DNA from: Lepas anatifera
Lineage: Eukaryota; Arthropoda; Thecostraca; Lepadidae
Reading direction: 5' to 3'
DNA: 64,000 bases
Assembly (NCBI GenBank): GCA_034440635.1
Contig: JAOTON010000477.1
Coordinates: 302,001-366,000 of the forward strand
The notes beneath the pieces were generated by a model, which searched no databases, was not told where the DNA came from, and saw only the letters and a list, made by a program, of their open reading frames with translations. Shown here in pieces: positions 54,976 through 64,000 of this stretch. The translations under genes were made by a program, and so were the position numbers. Each line of letters begins with the position of its first letter. Position 1 is the first letter of the stretch.

Positions 54976-55934
54976 CTGCAGGCGGTGGCGTGTACGAAAA
55001 GAGCTCATGCGGTGCTAAGTTAAGAAAATAAACTGGATAGTTTAGCATGTTTTATCTTACATCCCCAATATTTTTTTGCGTTTCCATCAGCCAAAACAGA
55101 GCAGACACGTCGGGAATTGCACAATTCTAACTCGTCACGCAGCGTACAAATTCATAAGTGTCAATGATCCGTGTGGATACACACGATACTAGCATTCGGT
55201 GTCTAGATTTATGCATCACACCCTGTATCGTATAGGTGGCTGCCAGAGGCCAACAAATGGCATTCCGAGCCACGATCCTATGGTCTCAAGGACCTCTACA
55301 CGACTTACTTACATCAGTGTTACGCTCCCTTTGAAAGCTGCTTTCGCTTGACTGCCGTTTCCGTTTGCGTATGCCGCTGTTATTTACACACGCTTATGTC
55401 GGCTGGGAGTGCTTTGGTCCTTGGTAATAGTATGAACTTACTCTCAGTGAGGTCCCGAGGAAATATAAGGAGAAATCAAATGGTTTTCCGTAAATTTCCA
55501 ATTAGGTGGTCACACGCCTGTGGGGTTCAATTAAAGAATCCAAAAACGTCGTCAGAAAGTTCAAATTATACAGAAAATATTGCACGCTTACAGAAGCATT
55601 GCCATTTCACGTATTTGGCCTGGACTGTGACGTCTTTTACTGGCTCAGCATCTCTAAATTAGGCATAATTCGTAGGGGGTGGGCGTGGGGTGTGTTCTGA
55701 AGTGGTTAGCAAGCTTGCTACTCGGGTTGAAGGCCAGGCAGATTTCTTGAGCAAGGAGCGATCTGGATGGCGAGAAACCTTTCAAACATGAAGAGAGTGG
55801 CGACACTATATATCCTGGTAGTTGGAGCGAATATATATTTATGGTACGCTTGTGACAATGGTGACAAGCCCATAATCTAAAGCAAAAACTTTCTGATTCG
55901 GCTGCAGGACCCAGGAGAGCCCATAGCACGCCTT

Positions 55935-56413
55935 TTAAAGGGAATGTGGCACCTTCATAACGTTCAACTTTCTTTATCATAACGTGATTTTAACTGAGAT
56001 AGCCAAGTTGTAAAGCAAGTCGGAAAACCTGGTACTCTATATATCATTTGTCTTGGACTCGATATTTCCGTAGAAAACAGCTAAAACCTACCTGACACTA
56101 ACCCCCTCATCAGCCCCTCTCCGGGCGGCCATTGTTGTGAGCTGCTGGTGTGACGACACATGCTGACGTCACGATGAGCATCAGCCAATCGAAGCCCTTG
56201 AAGCATTTCAAGTATGGTAGTGGTTGGCAGATCATGACATCATCCACAGGCAGATATTTATTTATTTTCCTAGAGGAGTATTTTTAAAAACAAAATATTG
56301 AGCTTATTGAACAATTTTCAGAGAAATCATGAGTGGTTTCATTATTTTTGGCTAAAAGTACGCCTAATTTCACTAAATTCCAGGATTCGACCAAGGTGCC
56401 ACATTTCCTTTAA
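55935..56413. mobile_element. TTAA-flanked MITE, family B, copy 3 (inverted)
   Basis: TTAA 55935-55938 to TTAA 56410-56413, ends AGGGAATGTGGCACCTT and AAGGTGCCACATTTCCT. The interior is the reverse complement of copies 1 and 2, including TGACGTCA at 56164-56171. Confidence 0.85.
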
Positions 56414-56971
56414 AAGGGAACAAAAGTGGTGTTATGCAGGTGTGGGTCAACAGGCGCTGGAATCGCCCATTCAACAGAAGTGTGAGTTTAGCGGGTCACA
56501 TCGTGACGACATTTATCAGTCACATACACCACCGACGTCAGTGCCAATTTCTGGCAGCTTTAGCTTATAATGGTGCGTGTTTGGCTGTCCGTCGATAAGC
56601 CTGCTGGTGCCACGTAGAGACTGCGCCACTCAGTCTCAGTGAGGTGGCGCATACCCGATTTCTCTTTCCGCTGCTACAAAGTAAAGGCAAGATGAGGGCT
56701 AGGGCGTTTGTTTTTGTGTGTTTTTTTTCACATTTCTGCGTTCCCTTTCTTTCCCGGCAACATTTTTGTGTTAGTTACTAGTCTTGTTCATACAGTGCAC
56801 TCACACCATGTAGGTACAAAGCGGAAGTTTCCATTTGCCGGCACCGTTACGGGTCAGTGGCACTGAATTCTACGGGTTATGGGCTGCTTCATTCTCCCCA
56901 AGCCGCAGCGCCTGGTACAGGCCGAGCCCTCACACGAGGACCGCGGGCGAGAGACCGGTCAGGTGGATCAC

Positions 56972-58220
56972 TTAACCCTATTTCCGGCAGGGGGGCTAAT
57001 ATTGCCCCCCTTCAGGTTTTTCGAGAATATCTCCGAAACGGCTTGCGATAGAACTTTGAAACTTCCTGACTTTGCCTAAAACTAGTACAGGCAGGTTTTC
57101 TGAAATTTTCAAGATTATATATTTACCAGGGGCGGAGCTATGGCTGGGTTTTTGGGGAGGTTCTATCCACAAACCAAGTATTATCGTATGCGATGGGTTT
57201 TTTGTAAAAGGAAGCCGTCTCTGCTGATCCTGATACCAGTTATATGGTTTTATTATATCATTTTTTATGTGAGATGATAGTGCATTCACAATTGTCACTA
57301 TTTGTATTCATCAGGGGCGGTTACAGCAGTTCAAAATGGGGGGAATGTTATCAAGAAGGACTAAACGTTTGTAAGTGAGAAGACTGCTTACAGCCGTGGC
57401 AGGGCGAATACAATTGGGTATATGAAAATTCAAAATAGTTATAACCCAATTCTAGATTACCAGAGGCGTGTCCAGTCACTACACATTTTCAAAATGTATA
57501 TTCCCAGCCAGTATCACCGCCGCGACTCAATATCGTTGTATATTGAAAATGTGTTTCCAATCACCCCCACCCCCCACGACGAGTCCTTGATCCGCCTATG
57601 TCACCCCCCTTTCCCAGAGCTGCCATGGGAGGGTAAAAATTATCAGAAATTAAATTTCAACTAGTCGAGGGACTAATATACTCATGCATACCATTCGCAT
57701 ATTGTTGGTATGTATTTTACCCCACTGTTTTACCTTACTGCATCCGCCCCTGATGAGTTTTTCACTTTTTTCTCATTTATTTATGTGTCAAAGATTCCAA
57801 GCAGTATATGACGGCTTCTAATCCGCGTAACAAAAACTTTTTAGGTTGTATATATTTCCCCTCATAGTCCTGGTCCTGGAACTGCCATTGAATTTCGAAT
57901 TTTTGCGTAACTCGAGTATATGAAAATTTTGGGTCAATTATTTGTAAGTCTGAACTAGTTTTGTGAAAATCGTACAACAGAGACAAGGGTTATGGAAAAT
58001 CTAAAAAATACACAAAAATTGTATATTTTGCACGACCTTCTCCTAAAAAATAAAAATTTTGAAATTTTCTTCTTTTCAAAATAAAGTTCAGCAGCAGAGG
58101 AATCTATGGCACTTTGAATTTTCAAAATCGGCCGGTTAGATTACGAGATCTTAGGGGGGCCGATATTGCCCCCCTGCCGGAAAATAGGGGTGGCCGGGAG
58201 CCTGACGGAAATAGGGTTAA
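56972..58220. mobile_element. TTAA element, family C, with nested hAT-like insertion
   Basis: TTAACCCTATTTCCG (56972) and CGGAAATAGGGTTAA (ending 58220) are a perfect 15-bp inverted repeat including TTAA. Inside each end is GGCAGGGGGG.../...CCCCCCTGCC with GATATTGCCCCCC or AATATTGCCCCCC. Internal sequence is non-coding and AT-rich. It is distinct from families A and B and has no AGGTCA clusters. Confidence 0.82.
57312..57752. mobile_element. hAT-like MITE within the family C element
   Basis: CAGGGGCGG-TTA-CAG at the left and CTG-CAT-CCGCCCCTG at the right form an inverted repeat typical of hAT ends. No matching 8-bp duplication is seen. A further CAGGGGCGG end at 57127 suggests a second, partial hAT-like element beside it. 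Confidence 0.55.
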
Positions 58221-58789
58221 AGGCCGATCAGGCCCGTGCACCCACAAAAAGGAAGCCGGCTGGCAGGGCGTTGATTCCACTGCTGCAGCTCCTGGGGGAG
58301 GGCTTGTTGGTGAAGCTTCGGCTCCCAATAGACAGAAACATTGAACAGTGTGGGAGAGTAACGACAAGTCAGCTTTTAATTTCTACTGTTTACATCAATA
58401 GCGCTGAGAAGTTGAATACACTTGCTTTGGAACGAGTACGGACGGGTTCCAATCCAGAAAATATTGATTAGCTAATCCCACAAGCGTTCTACAGCTTTAG
58501 TAAAGGGACTATGTTATGTTCTAAAGTTTTAAAAATAGCTAGAAAAGTAGTCCTGGGCCTTCAGTTTACTTTCTATGGTCATCTTATACATGATTCGATT
58601 CGCTGTAACAAAATGAATATAATACTGGTTAGCTAATGTTTCTAAGTGAATCCAATCAAAGCAGCAAAAAAAATCTAAAACGAGCAAGTGACATTTTTTA
58701 ACACAGCAAGGCTTCTTTTCGTACGCACCACCACTGGCGGCAGGACTGGGAGGGACCCCCTTAAATGAAAAAAATGGGTTGAAAGCCCA

Positions 58790-59620
58790 TGGTGCCCCCC
58801 TTAAATTCAGACGTTCCGCCGTCCCTGCACACCACCACCTGGGGGGGTCGGATCGGACCCCTACAATCTCGGGGGCCGGAAGAGATACGGAAAAATTGAA
58901 ACGGCACAGGAAGCGCTTAACCGTTTTCTATTCTGGAGCCGATTTTGAACTATATCCGCCAACTCATGACGTCACAGTGGGCCAAAATGGGTCAATTGTA
59001 GACCCATGTAGAAAATCTCATGTTACTCGGGAATCATGAGACATTTATAAAAAAAGAAATCACCGGGTTTGTCTTGAGTCATTAATTTGAATTATATGCA
59101 GCAGGGTCATTTAAGGTCAGACCTTGACCTTGAGTCAAGGTCGAATAATGGTCTTTAAAGGTCATTTGGCATGCATATCATTCAAATGCTTGGATCATGG
59201 TCGTTACAATGATACCAAATTTAAGACGGCATCTTGCTCCGCTCAAAAGTTATAGACACAAAAAATCGAAAACCGTAACCTTTGGTGACCTTGGTATTAA
59301 CCTGACCTGAAAATTGATGACAATGTGCAGATTTGTTTGTTTCCAGAGCATTCAAATGATGTTTAGAATTTTGATCTAGCTCTTCTAGACGCCGGGTTAC
59401 GACGCCCTCGTTTAGTCAGCCTCATTTTAAAAGAACAGAATCACTTTATAAGAGTTTAGAAATTACGTTACAACTCATTGACCTGACCTGATCTGATGTC
59501 GATTTTTGGTCATAAGTTGTCAAATTGATCACCCTAAAGGTCTGCTGGAGTGCGTCTCGCTTAAATCGGCTTTAGGGCATTCGTGAAAAATCAAGGAAGT
59601 CCGATCGGACCGCCTCCAGT
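58790..59620 (-). mobile_element. AGGTCA-rich element, 54-kb subfamily, inverted copy
   Basis: Order and orientation are opposite to 54050-54800: GGTCGGATCGGACCCC (58847), GTGACGTCA-type word, then TTAAGGTCAGACCTTGACCTTG (in parts, 59110-59145), and TTTTTTGCGAATGATTCCAGCCG at the far end. Several AGGTCA/TGACCT words are present. Ends are not precise. Confidence 0.65.
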
Positions 59621-59683
59621 TTTTTGCGAATGATTCCAGCCGAAACGAAGTCATAGAAAATACTAGCAGCATCATTAACGGCT

Positions 59684-60140
59684 AAGCCCCCAGCACATTC
59701 CACGGTAGCGCCCCAAGTGCCTGGCAAAGTCCAGCAGAACATGTACTCTTGTGATTATACACCTCGGACCTGATGGGATGGGGCGCACAGCCGATATTCA
59801 CAAGGAAACTGCTGTCCATTGTTCTGTGTTCAGAGCTGAAAATGCCGTCGCTAACTTCGTAGACGACGGCCCCACCTCGAGACACCACCAGGTCAAGCGT
59901 ATTTTTTTCGCGTGTCGGAGCCGTCACCGACTGTTGTGACTCGCATTCGGCCAAGACGACGACGAAGGTCAGAGCACGGCGCGAGTGACTTTAAAAGGCT
60001 CAGTGCGAGTGACCTCTCTACTCAAGGTCAGCTCCGGCAGATTCAGCTCCCCTGTCATCACGAACGAACGACTCGTGGCGTGTAAGCCGCGCAGGAGCTC
60101 AGCTACCCTCTCCGTCGCTAAATCCCCGCCTGGAGGCTAA
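59684..60140 (-). mobile_element. Non-LTR retrotransposon endonuclease fragment
   Basis: The minus strand encodes a decayed AP-endonuclease segment: SFVMTGELNLPEL (normally GDFNLPE), a frame break near 59955, then SVTAPTREKNTLDLVVSRGG and DGIFSSEHRTMDSS (normally SSDH). The substitutions at the catalytic Asp positions, together with a stop, show it is dead. It is cut at 60140 by the TTAA element that follows. Confidence 0.75.
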
Positions 60141-60652
60141 AGGCCCGTTCACAGTGTTTCTGCATGCTGAAAAAAACGCGTGCGATGGCTATTTAAATAC
60201 ATGGTAAAATAATCACACCACCCGCATAATTTTTTTCGCAGAGGACGTCCGTTCGGATCATCGGAACGCATATGCACTCCGCCTTTCTTAACTAGCTGCG
60301 AGCGACTTGTGCGAGTTGTTCGTATTCAGTGGTCTGAAACAACATCATGGGCGTGCCACCTTTGTCACAAGCGTACCATAATCATACATTTTAAGCTTTA
60401 GATGGCATAAGTTGAATGTTCTAAGCTAGGCATTAAGATTGCAAGTTCCAGGCATTAAGCATTAAGATAGGATAAGATTCCAAGCATTACGATTATGAAG
60501 CTAGGCATATGATCCGAAGTGATTCCGATGTTTTATTCTTGGGCATGTGAATATGCACTTTGGGTAGTGCAGTTGACCGTATTACCTGCCATCCGTTTGA
60601 GTGGACCGTGCGATCAAAACATTTTGCGGAAGCGCTGCAAACGGGCCTTTAA
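60137..60652. mobile_element. TTAA element, family D
   Basis: CTAAAGGCCCGTTCACAG at the left (TTAA decayed to CTAA) and CTGCAAACGGGCCTTTAA at the right (TTAA 60649-60652) form a long imperfect inverted repeat. The inner part also pairs (TTTCTGCATGCTG with CATTTTGCGGAAGCG approximately). Non-coding. Confidence 0.7.
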
Positions 60653-60658
60653 GAAACA

Positions 60659-61662
60659 TTTAGCACCCGCCGCGGCGGGCCTCCGAGCCACCTTTGCCCT
60701 GGTGAAAGGGGGTGTTCAAACAGCCTCTTCCCACGAACTCGGCTCCTATGCGGGATAGCGAAAAACGTGAACGCTGTGGATAGCTCATACAAATCCACGA
60801 AGAAACTACATTGGCCCCTTTTTGACTCGGGTCAATATTGAGGTCATGATTGGTCAAAGAAGGTGGCATGTTAGAGAAGAGTTTCGGGCTCTAGCGTCTG
60901 CCAGAGTTGAGTTAGAATCATTGGTTAGGCACCATTCGCTTCCTCTCATTACGGCAAATCGAATGATGTATAATATGACTATACTAGTTTCAAACATAGA
61001 AAATGACCTGACCTAAGGTCAGGTCAAGGGCAATATTCTACCTAGCACAGTCAATATGCATATCAATCGACTTGCAATAACAATACAAACGTAATGGTAT
61101 CAAAATAAAAACTATATCATCATTTACGGCCAAGTTATTGACCAAGTCTAAAACCTGCTTAATTAGCCCCAGATGACCTCTCAAAGGTTACAGGTCAAAA
61201 ATTGCAGCATTAGCCTGGAAAGGGGCCCCGGACACTACGATTTCGAGAATATGAAGGAATTCGCAGCTATATCTACACAAATACTGCCCAATTCCTGTTT
61301 CCCCAAGCATTTCCCATGGGGAGGTCATGATCCGTACCTGACTCTAGGTCATCGATATGAAAAATCTCAGCATATTTTTTTAGCACTCGGTGGGCCCATT
61401 ATGTGGTATACGTTTTAATCTGATAGATTCCCTCATTTCTTACTTATGCCAACTTAAACATTTTTGGAGGTGATGTCATTTGGCCTGCACTGGTAACCTG
61501 ATCTGAGATGATTTAACCTTAAAATGTTTAGGAAAGTTGCGGAATCGATCAAGGATAAGGTGTGCCAAATACGGCGGCGCGAAGCGCTGCCGTTTTTTCG
61601 CACTGCGGAAAAACTCCGAGGGGGTGGGGGTGTTCAAACACCCCCACCGGGGCGAGGGTTAA
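60659..61662 (+). mobile_element. AGGTCA-rich TTAA element, family A, near-complete copy
   Basis: Left end TTTAGCACCCGCCGCGG (TTAA decayed), right end ACCGGGGCGAGGGTTAA (TTAA 61659-61662). It has the central palindrome TGACCTGACCT-A-AGGTCAGGTCA at 61004-61026, and GC palindrome GGCGGCGC-GAA-GCGCTGCC near the right end (61572-61590), then the hairpin GGGGGTG-TTCAAA-CACCCCC. Fragments of the same subfamily lie at 6517-6900 and 10736-10939. Confidence 0.82.
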
Positions 61663-64000
61663 TTGAGATACCCTCAGTTTTTTGGGACATTCAAGGTTCC
61701 CACTCTATTAGGCGTTGACTCAGATCCCTCCCCAGAGAGAAATGCAGGCACTCAGATTTGTTTACCTCAAATTTCCACGTACTTGTAGTATTTTTTTAAC
61801 CTCACAAAGCAACATAGATACGCTTACCTAAACGAGTAAAAACATGTATCCTGAGTTATCAATTAAATATCGCACATTTACTTCATAATTCCTGTCTCCG
61901 AATGGGCTTACCCGGATTTACCGGACTCATTTTGGAGTGGTCCGGATTAGATCTCGACTTTCTCGGCCATGATACTCTCTATTAGAAAGCGGGTTGCTTG
62001 GCCGCACAGAAACAAACGTTACCAGTCATTGATGGACCGCGTGGTGGTTTAGGTGGCGACTCGGGATGAGGGACGGAACAGATATATAGGAGTCTTAGAA
62101 ACACATTGTTCTCCATAACCGTGTGCTTCTTTTGCTCACAATGACATCATGCATTTCCCAGCTACGTCAGCACGCATCTCCAAAGGCAAGTACCCAGCGC
62201 AAGTGCAGCGAGAGGACAGATGCCACAGGCTTAGTTAAATTGCTCACAGGTGTTTGATAAATGTGGCTGGCTGAGGGGTGAAAAACATTTATGACAAGCA
62301 GCAAAATTTAATGACTTCAGGTAGAGAGTTGGGGCACCGATGCTGCTTTGGAGGAACGGCGAATAAAGAGAAGGCAATTAAAGACTGAACTTTGCATCAT
62401 TTTAGAAAATAATTTTGAAAAACAGAGCAAAATAGTATAACAATCTGCATAGAAATAAACCATAGATAACGGACCAAAATGTTATGCGATACGTGATTGT
62501 TTTTAATCCAGTAGAGACACCGGGACGTTCCACCCTAAGACGACCGAAAAATTCCGGAATCTTCACCCGATCATTTTTTATTTCCTTCAAATTTGATTTG
62601 TAGGTGGTTTCAAAGGCATTGGATCGGTTCAAAGCCTGAACAATACCAACAATTTGGCTTCGGAGATATGGATCCCGGCAGTTTTCAAAGGTTAGGTGCT
62701 TTGTAAATATGTTTTTAGCGGCCGATGATACCAATGCTATGCCAGTGATTTTGGTAAATCCTTTTGTGTGGAACATACGCAAAGAAAAAGAAGAGGTTGA
62801 ACAACAAGGATTTTAAGTTTTTGAAAATTTCGTTCACATGACCTTTTAACATGATTTTCAAAGGTGGCCTTGATCCGAAATCGCTTGAAATTGGTAGTTC
62901 GTCTGAAAGTGATTTTAAATCCATTTAATCCTTTTCAAACAGAAGAATAAGAAATATCGGTATCGAGTTGTATATTCTACTGTTAAACTTCAAAAAAATG
63001 GACAGCGGGTGACAATTGACAGCCTTCTTTACCGTGGTGACAGCCTTCTAACTCATGGTGTAATTGTGCTGGGGCTTTGGAACGAGCAAAATGACTCCTG
63101 AGCAGCCCTGCTAACAGGAACGATTTAGCGACACCATATGACCCTGGCGGCTGGAACATCAATAACACCCCGGAAAGAATGATCTGGAATCGTTAGCTCT
63201 CTTGACAATCGTAGAAGAGATGGTGAAAAGTTCGGAGAAGTCGGTGATGAATTATCACGCTGGTGGATCACAGACCCAGGGAGCTGTACTGCTATTCTCT
63301 CTTCAGGTGTTATGACAGATGGGAGCAGTGGCGGATCTAGCCACTGGGTTTGGGAGGGTAGATCAAAGTAAAAAAGCAAACAAACACATCACGTGGTGAA
63401 TATATTTGGTCATAATTAACTAGACGGTAGGTGAAGGGAGGGGTAAACCAAAGTCGGAAAGCAAAACAAAAACGTCACAGGTTGAAATATGTGGCCACAA
63501 GATGCTTCCTTTTTCTTTCCAAGGGTCATTCGCTAAAAATAAATTTTAAATATCTAGAGGTCCGATGTCCAATATTTACACTGAATTTGACTGTTTCAGT
63601 TGAAACGCCAAAACTTTAAAAACCTAAAAATGAGCCGGGGAAAAACGTGATCAACAACTTTGGGGGCGGGGAAAAACATAGTTTTCCCACGAGCCTTTTC
63701 GTATGGGGAATGCCTTTTTTGCCCCCCTCCTGGATCTTCCACTGGATGGGAAGAAGGTACTACGCCTTTCCGTTTTTTCGCCTTGTTTTCGTACTTCTCC
63801 TTCCCGACAGTCCTCGACAAAAATCAAATAAATTGCAGTTGGGCACTCTGACATCAGCCGAACGGGCGTCCTCACCACAGCAGTGGCATGCAGGTGCGCG
63901 GCATGCGCCATTTTTCCGCCGTTCACGGTTTTCCCGCGGACACGTTTACGCCAGAGCCCCTGAATGGTAGGCCTCCAGGAACTGGTTGCACCTGTCACCC
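61663..64000. other. No recognisable gene
   Basis: A frame at 62402-62782 (minus) has no known motif. A SINE-tail-like stretch (TTTAGCGACACCATATGACCC) lies at 63124-63145, and a GGCGGATCTAG terminus near 63332. The last 350 bp are GC-richer with overlapping short frames on both strands, but nothing supports a gene. Confidence 0.45.

Noticed and set aside
62402..62924. Overlapping minus-strand frames near the end of the window
   Set aside because: AT-rich, no recognisable domain, no convincing splice sites; kept as unannotated.

Overview
The window is a piece of a repeat-rich animal nuclear genome. The evidence is a protein gene split into many exons with consensus GT-AG introns, several non-LTR retrotransposons, Penelope-like elements, a tRNA-derived SINE and many short inverted-repeat transposons. 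The repeat content suggests an invertebrate, but I cannot name the species.

Only one host gene can be read with confidence. It lies on the + strand and is a nucleobase-ascorbate transporter of the SLC23/NCS2 family. Thirteen exons between 9115 and 52597 join in frame, all intron phases agree, and they encode 636 residues up to a stop at 52595-52597. A possible upstream coding exon with a matching phase lies at 7074-7217. Coding sequence is about 4 percent of the gene; introns hold nearly all the rest of 9-52 kb. The protein has the family's TM8 Glu, a QNxGxxxxTR signature (Gln, not the Pro of vertebrate ascorbate transporters), and Gln-Gln where the family normally has Gln-His in TM1.

Layout. 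0-9 kb: a non-LTR reverse transcriptase fragment (46-960, minus), a possible last exon of a minus-strand gene (1126-1334), a TTAA-flanked MITE (1814-2270), a 5'-truncated LINE with 14-bp target duplications (2539-3186), then mostly unannotatable sequence and repeat fragments. 9-23 kb: SLC23 exons A-E, with an inverted pair of decayed Penelope-like elements (10.94-16.34 kb) and a 1-kb TTAA element. 23.8-29.7 kb: a CR1/L2-like LINE, itself split by two TTAA elements that share one TTAA. The LINE ends about 40 bp before the acceptor of exon F. 30-47 kb: exons G and H, more TTAA elements, and a very young Penelope-like insertion (39539-44663) with an intact 757-residue RT + GIY-YIG protein, three hammerhead-ribozyme-like motifs and a perfect 12-bp target duplication. 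47.8-52.6 kb: exons I-M and a 360-bp alternating purine-pyrimidine tract. 52.6-64 kb: intergenic sequence made largely of the same repeat families plus a clean SINE insertion.

The most unusual theme is a set of TTAA-flanked non-autonomous transposons, in at least four terminal-repeat families. They repeatedly abut through a shared TTAA, and the largest families are packed with AGGTCA/TGACCT motifs, including palindromes of the form TGACCTGACCT-N-AGGTCAGGTCA. That hexamer is the core half-site of nuclear hormone receptors. At least a dozen full or partial copies sit in and around this one transporter gene.
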